DNA of 64,000 nucleotides, taken from the NCBI RefSeq assembly GCF_000523235.1, contig NZ_CP006850.1:2046001-2110000 (forward strand), given 5' to 3'. Below the pieces are notes generated by a model that saw nothing but the letters and a program-made list of their open reading frames with translations, searched no databases and had not been told where the DNA came from. Both the position numbers and the translations under genes were made by a program. The stretch's first letter is position 1. Each line of letters starts with the position of its first letter. Origin of the DNA: Nocardia nova SH22a (GTDB lineage: Bacteria > Actinomycetota > Actinomycetes > Mycobacteriales > Mycobacteriaceae). Shown piece by piece: positions 50,290 through 60,181 of this stretch.

Positions 50290-51053
50290 CCGCGGTGGGA
50301 CTGTCGCCCGAACGGGCCCGGTACTGGGTGCGGCGCTGGGATCGCCAGCAGGAGCACTACATGCCGGATCGGGAACAGCGGTTCGAGGTCGTCGGTGATG
50401 TGCTCGACGAACTCGTCGTGCGCCCCGACCCGCTGATCGTCGATCTCGGAGTGGGACCGGGCACGCTGTCACAACGGTTGTCGGAGCGTTTTCCGCGGGC
50501 GCGGATCGTCGGGGTCGACGCGGATCCGCTGCTGCTGGCACTGGCCGATCTGACTCTCGGCTCGGATCGCTTCCGCACCGTGAACACCGATCTGCGCGAA
50601 GCGGATTGGCTCTCGGCGCTGGAACTGGACCGGGCGCCGGACGCCTTCGTGAGCACCACGGCACTGCACTGGATGAACCGGGAACCGCTGCGCGCGCTCA
50701 TGCGGTCCTGCGCCGACGCGCTCGCCCCCGGCGGTGTGTTCATCGACGGCGACCATCTCTACGAGGGCCCCGAGGGACCGCGCCTGGACGCTCTGGGCCG
50801 GGCCCTGACCGCGCGGCGCGGACAGCGGCAGGGCACCGCCGCGGCCGAGGACTGGGCGGCCTGGTGGGAGGCGGTGGAATCGGCGCCGGAACTCTCGGAG
50901 CTGGTGCGATCGCGGGCCGGGGGATTCGCCCACACCGTGACCGACCGGCCGACCGCGCACGACTACGTCGACTTCGCCCGGGCGGCCGGATTCGCCGAGT
51001 CCGGCATCGTCTGGCAGTACGGCGACGATCGTGTCGTGGTCGCGATCCGCTGA
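50286..51053 (+). CDS. Class I SAM-dependent methyltransferase
   Basis: 255 residues; ATG overlaps the binding-protein stop (ATGA). Rossmann motif I is LIVDLGVGPGTLSQRL (about residues 50-65), acidic end of strand 2 in RIVGVDADPLLLALA, and motif IV-like DAFVSTTALHWMN near 120. The domain matches Methyltransf_11/25 types and is not a CobA/CbiF-type corrin methyltransferase or nicotianamine synthase. Unusual inside an ABC importer operon. It may modify the transported ligand or a metallophore. Confidence 0.9.
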   Translation: MTAVGLSPERARYWVRRWDRQQEHYMPDREQRFEVVGDVLDELVVRPDPLIVDLGVGPGTLSQRLSERFPRARIVGVDADPLLLALADLTLGSDRFRTVNTDLREADWLSALELDRAPDAFVSTTALHWMNREPLRALMRSCADALAPGGVFIDGDHLYEGPEGPRLDALGRALTARRGQRQGTAAAEDWAAWWEAVESAPELSELVRSRAGGFAHTVTDRPTAHDYVDFARAAGFAESGIVWQYGDDRVVVAIR

Positions 51054-52017
51054 GCGCCGATCGCCACGGTGGCCCCGCACGGTCGCGCGCCGGTTGGTGA
51101 TCATCGCCGGTCAGCTGGTGGTTCTGCTCGTCGTGGTCTTCGTGTTGTCGCTGCTGCTGCCCGGCGACGCCGCGGATGTGCAGAACAACGACGTGCTCGG
51201 CGCCGAGCAGCGGGCGGCGGCGCGGCACCTGCTGGGCCTGGACGCCTCGCCGGTGCGGCGGTTCCTGGACTGGCTGGGCCACGCCCTGACCGGTGATCTG
51301 GGCACCTCCTACGCCAGCGGACAGCGCGTCGCGTCGGTGATCGCGCAACCGTTCCTGCTGACCGGGCTGATGGCGGTGCTGACGCTGATACTGCTGGTGC
51401 CGACGGCCACGGCGGCCGGTTTCGCCGCCGGTCTGCGGCCCGGGTCGTGGGCCGACCGGCTGATCACCTCGATCAGCGTGGGCCTCGACTCGATACCGGA
51501 CTTCGTGCTGGCGGTGCTGCTGGTGACCTGGGTGGCGGTGCGGCTGAACCTGTTTCCGGCGACCTTCCTCGGCACCGACTCGCACACCGTGCTGACCCGG
51601 CCGGAATATCTGGTGCTGCCGCTGATCGTGATGGTGGTGCGCGTTGCCGCGCCGCTGGTCCGGCTGGTTCGCGCCGGTGTCGTCGAGGTGTGCGACCGGC
51701 CCTACATCGAGCAGGCCCGGCGCCTGGGCGTGGGCCGGATGTCGTTGCTGCTGCGCCATATCGCCCCGAACGCGCTGGGCCCGGCGATCCAGGAACTCGG
51801 CCGCACCGGCGACGGACTGCTGTCCGGGGTCCTGATCGTGGAGGCGGTGTTCGTGATGCCGGGTATCGCCTCGGAACTGATCACCGCCATCGGCAATCGC
51901 GACGATCCGGTGATCCTGGCCGTCGTCGCGATCACCGGAGTGTGCGCGATCGTGATCAATCTGGTGATCGACCTGATCGGTGAACGGCTGGCGCCGCGCG
52001 CGGAGCGGGCCCGATGA
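51031..52017 (+). CDS. Dpp/Nik-type ABC permease (DppB position)
   Basis: 328 residues from GTG 51031, overlapping the methyltransferase by 23 bp. It has about six TM helices; the conserved loop EQARRLGVGRMSLLLRHIAP near residue 230 is the ATPase-contact motif. An N-terminal helix (ARRLVIIAGQLVVLLVVVFV) is typical of DppB/NikB. It pairs with the next permease. Confidence 0.92.
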   Translation: MSWSRSAERRSPRWPRTVARRLVIIAGQLVVLLVVVFVLSLLLPGDAADVQNNDVLGAEQRAAARHLLGLDASPVRRFLDWLGHALTGDLGTSYASGQRVASVIAQPFLLTGLMAVLTLILLVPTATAAGFAAGLRPGSWADRLITSISVGLDSIPDFVLAVLLVTWVAVRLNLFPATFLGTDSHTVLTRPEYLVLPLIVMVVRVAAPLVRLVRAGVVEVCDRPYIEQARRLGVGRMSLLLRHIAPNALGPAIQELGRTGDGLLSGVLIVEAVFVMPGIASELITAIGNRDDPVILAVVAITGVCAIVINLVIDLIGERLAPRAERAR

Positions 52018-52850
52018 GGCGGGTGCGCCGGTGGGGAGGTGTGCTCGCGGTCGTCGTGCCGCTGGTGTTCGCGATCGCCGGGCCACTGCTGGCGGCCTCG
52101 GCGCCGGCCGTGCGCGCGGCCCCGTTCGGGCCCTCGTCCTGGTCGCCGTTCGGCACCGATCGCTTCGGCCGCGATGTCCTGGCGGCGGCCCTGACCGGCG
52201 GACGGACCTTCCTGCTCGTGGCCGCGCTGACCGTGCTGGGCGCCTATGTCGTGGGTTTCGGGATCGGCGTCGCCGCGGCGGCTGCTCCGCGGCGCTGGCT
52301 CGAGGAACTGCTGATGCGGCCGATGGACGTGCTGCTGTGCCTGCCGTCGCTGCTGATCGTGATGGTGGCCGCGCTGCGCACCCAGGGCTCGGCGGTGGCG
52401 ATCGCGTGTGCGATCGGGGTCGCGCTGGTGGCGCCGATCGCGCGGTTCGTGCGGATGGCCGCGCGCGGTGTGGTGCACGGGCCGGTGATGGACGCCCTGC
52501 GGATGCAGGGGGAGGGCCGGGCGTACCGATACGGCGGATACGCGACCCGCGAGCTGGCCCGCCCGATCGCCGCGGACATGGGCGTCCGTTTCACCGCCGC
52601 GGTGTACTTCCTCGCCTCCGCCAACTTCCTCGGCCTGGGATTCGACACCACCTCCACCGACTGGGCGGTCTCGGTGGCCGCCGACAAGGATGCGCTCACC
52701 ATCGCGCCGTGGTCGGTGCTGCTACCGGCCGGACTGATCGTGCTGCTGGTGATCGGCATCAACCTGTGCTGCGACGAATGGCTGGCCGATCCGGCGACCA
52801 TCGCCGCGCGGGCCACAACGCGCGGATCGGCGGTCTCGGAATGGACGTGA
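52014..52850 (+). CDS. Dpp/Nik-type ABC permease (DppC position)
   Basis: 278 residues; GATG/ATGA overlap of 4 bp with the previous gene. TM1 near residues 8-30 (GVLAVVVPLVFAIAGPLLAA), then FGTDRFGRDVLAAALTGGRT, the standard DppC/OppC start of the transport domain. The EAA-like loop around residues 155-180 (DALRMQGEGRAYRYGGYATR) is more divergent than usual. Forms the channel with the first permease. Confidence 0.9.
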   Translation: MRRVRRWGGVLAVVVPLVFAIAGPLLAASAPAVRAAPFGPSSWSPFGTDRFGRDVLAAALTGGRTFLLVAALTVLGAYVVGFGIGVAAAAAPRRWLEELLMRPMDVLLCLPSLLIVMVAALRTQGSAVAIACAIGVALVAPIARFVRMAARGVVHGPVMDALRMQGEGRAYRYGGYATRELARPIAADMGVRFTAAVYFLASANFLGLGFDTTSTDWAVSVAADKDALTIAPWSVLLPAGLIVLLVIGINLCCDEWLADPATIAARATTRGSAVSEWT

Positions 52851-54346
52851 AAGAGGCTGCGGCGGAGCTGATCTCGGTGCGCGGACTCCAGGTGCGGGCC
52901 GGAGGCGCCGTCCTGGTCGACGCGGTGGACTTCGAGGTGTGCGCGGGGGAGGTGCTCACCCTGTTCGGCCCCTCCGGCGCGGGTAAGTCGACGATCGCGG
53001 CGGTGCTGGCCGGCGCCGCGCGGCCGGGGATCGAGGTGCGCGGCGAGATCCGCCGCGCCCACGGCCGGATCGGCTACCTGCCACAACATGCCGCGGCGAC
53101 CCTGAACCCCGCGCGCCGGATCGGCACGGCCCTGGGCGAATACACTGCCGTCCGCGCCCGGCGCACCGGCGTCCGGCCCGGCCGCGCCCACCGGCGGGCG
53201 CTGATCGTGCGTGCCCTCACCGGCGCGGCCTTCGATATCGACGAGACCACCCTCGACCGCACGCTGCGCCGGTTCCCATTCGAATTCTCCGGCGGTGAAC
53301 GCGCTCGTCTGGCGCTGGCGCAGGTGCTCGCCGGTGAACCCGAGGTGTTGATCGTCGACGAGCCCACCGTCGGCCTGGACCCACCGGCGCGCGCGATCCT
53401 GCTCGACGGCCTGGATCGCCTGCGCCGCAACGGGACCGCGATCGTGCTGATCACCCACGACCGGGTCGCGGTGGATCGGCTCGGTGGCCGGGTGCTGCGG
53501 ATTCGGGACGGGCGGGTGGACGGCGAGGGCGCGGTTCCCGAGCAGCGACCGTCGGCGCGGCCGGAGCCCACCGCAGCGGCGCCCGCTCTCGCGCGGATGT
53601 CGGATATCGCCGTGACCCTGCGTAATTCGCCGATTCTGCGGGAGGTGGATCTGGATATCGGCGCGGGTGAACTGCTGGCGGTGATCGGCGTCTCGGGTGC
53701 GGGCAAGTCCACGCTGGCACGGGTGCTCGCCGGGCTCGTCGCACCCGATCGGGGCCGGGTGGTGGTCGATGGGGCGCCGATGCCGGTGCTGCGCAAGCGG
53801 TCTCGCGCGCAGATCGCGGCGGTGCAGTACGTGTGGCAGGAGTCGGCGGGCTCGTTCGATCCGCGCCGCGCGGTCCTGGATCAGGTGGCCGCGACGGCGA
53901 TCCGGTTGCACGGCACCGGACGTGAGGCCGCGTGCGCGCAGGCCGCCGACGTGCTGGCGCAGCTGGGCATCGAGGCCGGGCAGGCGCGCCGCCGCCCGGC
54001 GGATCTGTCCGGGGGGCAGTTGCAGCGCGCGGCGCTGGCCCGCGCGCTGCTGGCCGAGCCGCGGATACTGATCTGCGACGAGGTCACCACCGCGCTGGAT
54101 CATGTGCTGGCGCAACGGATTCTGGATCATGTGAGCGATCTGCGGCGCGATGGTACCGCGGTGTTGTGGATCGGTCACGATGTGCGAACGCTCGTCCGCC
54201 GGGCCGACCGCCTGGCCGTACTGGACGGCGGCCGGATCGTCGAACAGGGCGCCACCGGGGATCTGCTCTCGCGTCCCGCCACCGCGGCCCTGCGCAGGCT
54301 GCTCGCCGCCGAGGACCTGTACGCCGAGCTCTCAGGCCCGGCGTAA
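52841..54346 (+). CDS. Fused double ABC ATPase (DppD-DppF type)
   Basis: 501 residues from ATG 52841, overlapping the permease by 10 bp. Two complete nucleotide-binding domains in one chain. Domain 1: Walker A GPSGAGKS (about 45-52), signature FSGGE (about 150), Walker B VLIVDEPT (about 168). Domain 2: Walker A GVSGAGKS (about 283-290), signature LSGGQ (about 390), Walker B ILICDEVT (about 410). Usually these are separate DppD and DppF proteins. Powers the riboswitch-controlled importer. The 3' end overlaps the convergent AmiC-like gene by 15 bp. Confidence 0.93.
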   Translation: MDVKEAAAELISVRGLQVRAGGAVLVDAVDFEVCAGEVLTLFGPSGAGKSTIAAVLAGAARPGIEVRGEIRRAHGRIGYLPQHAAATLNPARRIGTALGEYTAVRARRTGVRPGRAHRRALIVRALTGAAFDIDETTLDRTLRRFPFEFSGGERARLALAQVLAGEPEVLIVDEPTVGLDPPARAILLDGLDRLRRNGTAIVLITHDRVAVDRLGGRVLRIRDGRVDGEGAVPEQRPSARPEPTAAAPALARMSDIAVTLRNSPILREVDLDIGAGELLAVIGVSGAGKSTLARVLAGLVAPDRGRVVVDGAPMPVLRKRSRAQIAAVQYVWQESAGSFDPRRAVLDQVAATAIRLHGTGREAACAQAADVLAQLGIEAGQARRRPADLSGGQLQRAALARALLAEPRILICDEVTTALDHVLAQRILDHVSDLRRDGTAVLWIGHDVRTLVRRADRLAVLDGGRIVEQGATGDLLSRPATAALRRLLAAEDLYAELSGPA

Positions 54347-55414
54347 TTCGCTGACCACCCGGAAATCCACCCCTTCGGTGTCGGCCAGATAGACCGGCTG
54401 GGTGGTGTGCGCGCCGCGCACCTTCACCTCACCGCGCGGGCCGTCGTAGCGCACGCGCGCGGCATGTCGTTCGATATCGCGGACATCGAGACTGCGCGCC
54501 GCCTCGGCGAGCGAGGCGAACAGCAGCAGGCCCTCGTAACAGGATTCGCCGATATTGTTCAGCGCCGGTGCGAAGGACCCGTACCGCGCGGTGTAGCGGC
54601 TGCCGAAATCCATTGCGGCCGGAGAGATCACGCTCTCGAAGTAGCCCGAGGCGGTGAACAGCCCGCGGGTGCTGTCCGGCCCGCCCGCGTAGAGCACGTC
54701 CTCGCCGATCATCATGCTCAGGCGCAGGCGGCGTTCGTCGAGACCGGCGGCGGCGAAGGCGCGATTGAACGCCGCGCAATCGGCGCCGACCATGAACAGC
54801 AGCACGCCCTGTGCCGACGAATTGCGGACGAGGTCGAGTGCGGGGCCGAACCGGCGCCCGCCCAGCGGTACGTAGGTCTCGCCGACGATGTCGATACCGC
54901 ACCCGGCCGCCGCCTCGCGGGTGACCCGGGCCGTCTCCCGCGGCCACACGTAATCGTTGCCGACCACGGCCCAGCGCCGGATGCCGCGTTCGGCGCGCAA
55001 CCACCGCAGCGCGGGGAACAGCTGGTGCTCGGGAGTCTCACCGACCATGTACACCCCGTCGGAATTCTCCCCGCCCTCGTAGAAGGTCGTGTAGACGTAG
55101 GGCACCCGCCCGGCGGTGCGCGGAGTCAGGACACGGCGGGCATCGGACAGATGCCAGCCCACGACGCCGTCGATGGCGCCGGTGCCGATCATGTGGTCGA
55201 TGCGCCGTGCCAGCTGGGGCAGCGGCGCGCCGGAATCGACCGGATGCAGTCGCACCGGCCGCCCCAGGATTCCGCCCGCGCGGTTCACGTCCTCGACCGC
55301 CAGGGCCGCACAGGCCTCACACGACGGGCCGAACAGGCCCGCGGGCCCGCTCCCGGGCACCACCAGTGCGATATCGACGGTCTCGCGTCCGCTGCGGGAG
55401 TTCGACAACCTCAC
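54332..55414 (-). CDS. AmiC-like type I periplasmic-binding fold protein, no signal peptide
   Basis: 360 residues from GTG 55414 with GGAGG at 6-nt spacing. The sequence DIALVVPGSGPAGLFGPSCE opens a class I periplasmic-binding fold (Peripla_BP_6 / AmiC, FmdD, UrtA-like), with GGILGRPVRLHPVDSGAPLP and IDGVVGWHLSDARRVL following. There is no signal peptide or TM, so like AmiC it may be a cytoplasmic sensor of a small amide or urea-like ligand rather than a transporter component. It converges with the ABC ATPase gene, and no amidase is nearby. Confidence 0.8.
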   Translation of the reverse strand: MRLSNSRSGRETVDIALVVPGSGPAGLFGPSCEACAALAVEDVNRAGGILGRPVRLHPVDSGAPLPQLARRIDHMIGTGAIDGVVGWHLSDARRVLTPRTAGRVPYVYTTFYEGGENSDGVYMVGETPEHQLFPALRWLRAERGIRRWAVVGNDYVWPRETARVTREAAAGCGIDIVGETYVPLGGRRFGPALDLVRNSSAQGVLLFMVGADCAAFNRAFAAAGLDERRLRLSMMIGEDVLYAGGPDSTRGLFTASGYFESVISPAAMDFGSRYTARYGSFAPALNNIGESCYEGLLLFASLAEAARSLDVRDIERHAARVRYDGPRGEVKVRGAHTTQPVYLADTEGVDFRVVSELRRA

Positions 55415-55541
55415 CGGAACCTCCGCCGTCGGAAAACACGCTCGTCCGAATAGTCGTTCGTTCAGTTAGCCATGTTAACGAGACCTCGCGAATCCGCGGG
55501 TCTCCGAACTCCCAGGGGTGGCGATGGCCACATGGTTGCCA

Positions 55542-55560
55542 TATACCCCCTTGGGGTATA
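55542..55560. promoter_or_regulatory. CsoR-like operator upstream of the P1B-ATPase
   Basis: TATACCCC-CTT-GGGGTATA is a perfect 8-3-8 inverted repeat. The pattern of an AT end and C/G-run core is typical for CsoR/RcnR-family sites at copper genes. It lies 42 bp upstream of the ATPase ATG at 55602. No csoR gene is in the window, so the regulator must be encoded elsewhere. Confidence 0.7.
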
Positions 55561-55601
55561 CAGTCGGCAAAGTTGCCGGAGCTCCGGGAAAGGACTGCCG
55601 C

Positions 55602-57644
55602 ATGGACCACACCGCACACGCCACCATGACACCCGAACACACCGGGCACGAGTCGCACGGCGCGCACGACCACCACGACATGTCGATGACGGACATGGCC
55701 GCCGATATGCGCAACCGATTCCTGGTCGCGCTCGTGTTCTCGGTCCTGGTCATGCTCTGGTCGCCGATGGCGACCGACATGTTCGGTCTCGAGCTGCCGG
55801 TGCCCTTCGGCCTGCGCACCGATATCTGGACCCTGATCCTGAGCCTGCCGGTGATCGGCTACTCGTCGGTGATCTTCTTCACCGGCGCCTGGCGGGCGCT
55901 GCGGGCCCGCACCCTGGACATGATGGTGCTGGTCGCGGTGGCGATCGGCGCGGGCTGGCTGTATTCGCTGGTGATCACGCTCAGCGGCGGGGGCGAGGTC
56001 TTCTACGAGGCCTCGACCATGCTGGCCACCTTCGTCCTGCTCGGGCACTGGTTCGAGATGCGGGCCCGCGGCGGCGCCTCCGACGCCATCCGCACGCTGC
56101 TGGATCTGGCGCCGCCGCACGCGGTGGTGCTGCGCGACGGCCGCGAGCTCGAGATCCCGACCGCGCAGGTCGTGGTCGGTGATCTGCTGCTGGTCCGGCC
56201 CGGTGCGAAGATCCCGGTCGACGGCGTGGTCGAGGACGGCGACAGCGAGGTCGACGAATCCATGGTCACCGGCGAGAGCCTGCCGGTGCGCAAACAACCC
56301 GGCTCCGCGGTGATCGGCGCGAGTATCAACACCGACGGCACGCTGCGGGTCCGGGCGGACAAGGTCGGCTCCGACACCGCGCTCGCCCAGATCGTGGAAC
56401 TCGTCCGGCAGGCGCAGAATTCGAAGGCGCCGGGCCAGAAGCTGGCCGACCGGGCGGCGTTCTGGCTGGTGCTGGTGGCACTGGTCGGCGGCGTGGCGAC
56501 CCTGCTGGGATGGTTGCTGACCGGTGCGAGCTTCGCCACCGCCATGCTGTTCGCCATCACGGTCGTCGTCGTGACCTGCCCCGACGCGCTGGGCCTGGCC
56601 ACACCGACCGCGATCATGGTCGGCACCGGACTGGGTGCGCGGCGCGGGGTCCTGTTCAAGAACGCCCTGGCGCTGGAGACCTCGGCCCACGTCGACGTGG
56701 TGGTGATGGACAAGACCGGAACGCTCACCAAGGGCGAACCGGAGGTCACCGAATTCGTGAACCCGGGCGGCACACCCGGACTCGTGGCGCTGGTGGCGGC
56801 GGTGGAACGGGAATCGGAACATCCGCTGGCCCGGGCGATCGTGCGCTACGCCGAGGAGCACGACGCCGCGGTCCGGCAGGCCGAGGGGTTCGAGAACGTC
56901 GCCGGGCACGGTGCGGTCGCCACCGTCGACGGGCGCCGGGTGGTCGTCGGCAATCGGCGGCTGCTCGAGCGGGAGGGTATCGAACTCGGCGAATTGTCCT
57001 CCGTCCGTGACGATATCGCGGCGGGCGGGCGGACCGCGGTGCTGGTGGCGGTCGACGGCGAGGCGGTCGCGGTCGCCGGGGTCGCCGACGCGCCCCGGGA
57101 GACGGCCGCGGCGGCGGTGCGCGAACTGCACGACCTGGACGTGGAAGTCGTGATGCTCACCGGCGACAATCGCGCCACGGCCGAACGGATCGCCGCGGAA
57201 CTGGGCATCGATACCGTGATCGCGGAGGTGCTGCCGCAGGACAAGGCCGCGACCATTTCCGAATTGCAGTCCGCCGGAAGGAAAGTCGCGATGGTCGGCG
57301 ACGGTGTGAACGACGCGCCGGCGCTGGCGCAGGCCGATCTCGGCATCGCGATCGGGGCTGGCACGGACGTCGCCATCGACACCGCCGACGTGGTGCTGAT
57401 GCGGTCGGATCCGCTGGATGTGCCGACCGCGTTGCGCATCGGCCGCGGCACACTGCGCAAGATGCGCCAGAATCTGGCCTGGGCGGTCGGTTACAACACC
57501 ATCGCGCTGCCGATCGCCGCCGGTGCGCTGGTGCCCGCCTTCGGATTCACCCTGCGCCCGGAGATCGCGGCGCTCGCGATGTCGGGGTCGAGCATCATCG
57601 TCGCGGTGAACGCGTTGTCGCTCAAGGGGCTTCGGCTCCCGTAG
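55602..57644 (+). CDS. P1B-type heavy-metal (copper-type) ATPase with CPD motif
   Basis: 680 residues from ATG 55602 with AAAGGA upstream. The N-terminus is rich in His and Met (about residues 1-30, [17 protein letters not shown]), a metal-binding extension instead of a CxxC HMA domain. A-domain TGES near 222, the transmembrane metal site [11 protein letters not shown] near 325-335, phosphorylation site DKTGT (about 370), SEHPLARA (about 407), TGDN (about 520) and GDGVND (about 566). CPD replaces the more common CPC or CPH. It should export Cu or a related metal; CsoR-like operator upstream agrees. Confidence 0.92.
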   Translation: MDHTAHATMTPEHTGHESHGAHDHHDMSMTDMAADMRNRFLVALVFSVLVMLWSPMATDMFGLELPVPFGLRTDIWTLILSLPVIGYSSVIFFTGAWRALRARTLDMMVLVAVAIGAGWLYSLVITLSGGGEVFYEASTMLATFVLLGHWFEMRARGGASDAIRTLLDLAPPHAVVLRDGRELEIPTAQVVVGDLLLVRPGAKIPVDGVVEDGDSEVDESMVTGESLPVRKQPGSAVIGASINTDGTLRVRADKVGSDTALAQIVELVRQAQNSKAPGQKLADRAAFWLVLVALVGGVATLLGWLLTGASFATAMLFAITVVVVTCPDALGLATPTAIMVGTGLGARRGVLFKNALALETSAHVDVVVMDKTGTLTKGEPEVTEFVNPGGTPGLVALVAAVERESEHPLARAIVRYAEEHDAAVRQAEGFENVAGHGAVATVDGRRVVVGNRRLLEREGIELGELSSVRDDIAAGGRTAVLVAVDGEAVAVAGVADAPRETAAAAVRELHDLDVEVVMLTGDNRATAERIAAELGIDTVIAEVLPQDKAATISELQSAGRKVAMVGDGVNDAPALAQADLGIAIGAGTDVAIDTADVVLMRSDPLDVPTALRIGRGTLRKMRQNLAWAVGYNTIALPIAAGALVPAFGFTLRPEIAALAMSGSSIIVAVNALSLKGLRLP

Positions 57645-58881
57645 GCGCCCGGTCGGTGCGCGGCACGATCGCCGAGATCTGCGCGCACAGCTGCCACGGG
57701 CGCTCGGTGTCGGTGGTGGCCTTACCGCTGGTCAGCACCGCGCCGGAGATTCCGCGATCGAGATCGGCCCAGCCGTACTGGGTGGTGAGCCCGCTGCGGC
57801 CGAAGTGGTTTCCGGTGTGGGCGCCGAATTTCGAACGGCGCCCGCCCAATTCGAATCCGGCGGCGCTCACCCGCCCGGCGATACCGGGGATCCGCGGAGC
57901 GGGGCGGATCGCACGCCGCACGGATTCGGGGGACAGGATGCGCACGCCGTCGAGTTCACCACCGCGGCAAAGTATTTCGTAGAACCTCGACAACTCCGCG
58001 GCGGTGGTGACGAGATTGCCGGAGGGAAGTTCCGCGGTGAGGAAATCACGATTCGCCGATTCGGACACCGTCGAACTCATCCCGCCGCCGAGGGCCTTAC
58101 CGGCCACCACGGACCAGGCGCGCGAGGGCCGCGGCCCGGTGCGCACACTGGGCACCACCCGGTCCACATCCGCGGGCGCGACGCCGAAAGTCGTCCAGCG
58201 GAAGCCCAGCGGGTTCAGGACCTGTTCGGCCAGGTGCTCGCGCATCCGTTTTCCGGTCGCGCGCTGTACGAGCAGTCGCAGGATCAGTCCGCTGGTCAGC
58301 GCGTGATAGACGCGGAATCGGCCGGGTGCCCAGCTGGGCCGCAGCGCGATCAGCGCCCGGGTCGCGAGGTCCTCGTCCACCACCGCGTCGAAGCCGCGGA
58401 AACCCGCGGGCATGAACGGCACGCCCGCGGCGTGGGTGAGGACGTCGGCGATGGTGATACGACCCTTGCCGTGCGCCGCGAATTCCGGAATGTGGTCGCA
58501 CACACGGTCTTCCGGGGCGAACGCGCCCTGTTCGATCAGCATGTACATCACCGTCGCCGCCACGCCCTTGGCGGTGGAGAAGCCGCAGAACGGGGTGTCG
58601 ACGGTGATCGGCTCGCGCTCGGCGCCGGGTCCGTCGGCGGGAGCATTGCCCCGGGCGTGGCCGATGGCGCGGTTGAGCACGATCGCGCCGTGGCGCCGCA
58701 GGCAGATCTGGATCGCCGGAGTGGTGCCCAGGCGATACCACCGTCGCACCGACGCCCACACCGCCTCGACCTCACCGCGGGTCAGTCCCGCGGCGGCGGG
58801 ATCGTCCTCCGGGCCGATCGCGGTGGCGGTGTCCAGGTCGGCGGGAATGTTCACCAGCGGGATGCTCACCGGCGCCAGCAT
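57622..58881 (-). CDS. Serine beta-lactamase-like hydrolase (class C/EstB type)
   Basis: 419 residues. The active-site motifs of the serine beta-lactamase/esterase fold: STAK (Ser near residue 102, Lys 105), Tyr in YHALTSG (near 191), and HTG (near 354) as the third element. There is no signal peptide, so it is probably cytoplasmic, like EstB-type esterases and LpqK-like proteins. It likely cleaves an ester or D-amino-acid amide rather than conferring penicillin resistance. It converges with the P1B-ATPase, overlapping 23 bp. Confidence 0.88.
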   Translation of the reverse strand: MLAPVSIPLVNIPADLDTATAIGPEDDPAAAGLTRGEVEAVWASVRRWYRLGTTPAIQICLRRHGAIVLNRAIGHARGNAPADGPGAEREPITVDTPFCGFSTAKGVAATVMYMLIEQGAFAPEDRVCDHIPEFAAHGKGRITIADVLTHAAGVPFMPAGFRGFDAVVDEDLATRALIALRPSWAPGRFRVYHALTSGLILRLLVQRATGKRMREHLAEQVLNPLGFRWTTFGVAPADVDRVVPSVRTGPRPSRAWSVVAGKALGGGMSSTVSESANRDFLTAELPSGNLVTTAAELSRFYEILCRGGELDGVRILSPESVRRAIRPAPRIPGIAGRVSAAGFELGGRRSKFGAHTGNHFGRSGLTTQYGWADLDRGISGAVLTSGKATTDTERPWQLCAQISAIVPRTDRAPTGAEAP

Positions 58882-58934
58882 AGTGAGCCCGGCGATCCGT
58901 GCCGGTCAGCGCGATACCAGCGGTCGCGTGGCGG

Positions 58935-59132
58935 TCAGCCGTGCAGTTCGCGGGCCAGGGCGCCCACCGCCCGGCCCAGCGCCTCCACGGCGTAGGCCAG
59001 TTCGCGGGTGGCGGTATCGCGGGCGTATCCACCGGCTCGGCCCGCACTGGTGGCCGCGGTGTCGGCCCATTCGGCGGCCTCGCTGGATCCCACGGGTTCT
59101 CCCTGAGTTCGATCGGTTGTCGCGCTCACCAC
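58935..59132 (-). CDS. Small hypothetical protein, 65 residues
   Basis: Starts GTG 59132 or GTG 59129; TACCGT immediately upstream suggests a leaderless message. The N-terminus is polar and Ala/Ser-rich (TTDRTQGEPVGSSEAAEW) and the C-terminal part a helix (LAYAVEALGRAVGALARELH). No Cys, no TM. No family recognised. It follows mgtC on the same strand after 86 bp. Confidence 0.5.
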   Translation of the reverse strand: MVSATTDRTQGEPVGSSEAAEWADTAATSAGRAGGYARDTATRELAYAVEALGRAVGALARELHG

Positions 59133-59218
59133 GGTAGGGCCCGCGCCGCCGCGCCACGAGCGTTGTACGCCTACTACCAGTCAACTCTCAGCGGTCTCTG
59201 ATCTGGGCGGCCGCCGGT

Positions 59219-59935
59219 TCACATCCCGTGGCCGGTGCTGTCCGGAACCGCCGTGCGCCATCCGACGCTGGTCACCGACGGTTCCAGGCTCAGCCTGCTG
59301 ACCGCCGATTCCATCTGCCGGTCGTCGCGCTGATCGCCGGCGAGATCCGCGCGCACCTCCACCTTCCCCGACTTCCCGGCATTGGCGCTGGCGACCGACA
59401 GCAGCCGGAAGTCGGTGCGGGTCAACGCCTGGACGAGCAGTGCCCGCACATGGGCCTCGTTCTCGTCGTCGGTGACGGCGGTGAAGGCGTAGTGCGCGGG
59501 CTGTTCGTTGCCGGATTCGGGCTGACGGTCCACCGCCCGCCCGGCCGCGCGCAGCGCGATGTTGACGATCACCACCGCGACCGTGCCCGCCGCCGCGGTG
59601 CCGTACATGCCCGCACCGGACAGCGCTCCGACCGCCGCGGCGCACCACAGCGTGGCCGCGGTATTGAGACCGCGCACATTCAGGCCGTCGCGGATGATCA
59701 CACCGGCGCCGAGAAAGCCGATGCCCGAGACGATTTGCGCGGCCACCCGGGTCGGATCGGCGGTACCGCCGGAGAATCCGTGCGCGGACAGCAGCACGAA
59801 CAGCGCCGCGCCCGCGGAGACCAGAGCGTTGGTCCGCAATCCGGCCATCCGGGCCCGGTACTGGCGTTCGAATCCGATCACCGCGCCGAGACCGACACCG
59901 GTGGCCAGGCGCAGCAACATTTCCCAAGTCGACAT
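59219..59935 (-). CDS. mgtC: MgtC/SapB-family membrane protein
   Basis: 238 residues. The N-terminal ~150 residues form the conserved MgtC membrane domain: GVGLGAVIGFERQYRARMAG (about 13-32), GIGFLGAGVIIR (about 71-82) and GLNTAATLWCAAAVGALSGA (about 89-108). A soluble ACT-like C-terminal domain (about 150-238) follows. MgtC proteins help cells survive low Mg2+ and macrophage-like conditions, partly by inhibiting ATP synthase. It is divergent from the M-box leader and NRAMP-related gene, so the two form a magnesium locus. Confidence 0.9.
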   Translation of the reverse strand: MSTWEMLLRLATGVGLGAVIGFERQYRARMAGLRTNALVSAGAALFVLLSAHGFSGGTADPTRVAAQIVSGIGFLGAGVIIRDGLNVRGLNTAATLWCAAAVGALSGAGMYGTAAAGTVAVVIVNIALRAAGRAVDRQPESGNEQPAHYAFTAVTDDENEAHVRALLVQALTRTDFRLLSVASANAGKSGKVEVRADLAGDQRDDRQMESAVSRLSLEPSVTSVGWRTAVPDSTGHGM

Positions 59936-60138
59936 GGGGACACCTTCGATCGAGGGCGAGACTCGCGCAGGCTACCGCCACGCACGGGTGCGCGGCGGGA
60001 TCCGGGAGTGATCGCCGAGTGAATTGCTGGCAAAACGGTGACTGTCACTGTCGTCCGGCATCGCCGACCACCTCCTTCCGTCGCGTCGGGCGCCGTCCGG
60101 TAGTAAACACCGGCCGGAGGCGAGCGGCAACCCCGGAT

Positions 60139-60167
60139 TTGACAAATGCGAATTCCAGGCCGACTCT
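60139..60167 (+). promoter_or_regulatory. Candidate promoter of the M-box RNA
   Basis: TTGACA (60139-60144) and, after 17 bp, GACTCT (60162-60167), which keeps the A2 and T6 of a -10 element. The start of transcription would fall a few bases before the M-box at 60182. The -10 is weak, so this is a candidate only. Confidence 0.45.
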
Positions 60168-60181
60168 TTTTCATGTCAGCA

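Noticed and set aside
51980..52840. Upstream part of the + strand frame ending at 54346
   Set aside because: It is a shadow of the DppC-type gene; the ATPase starts at ATG 52841.
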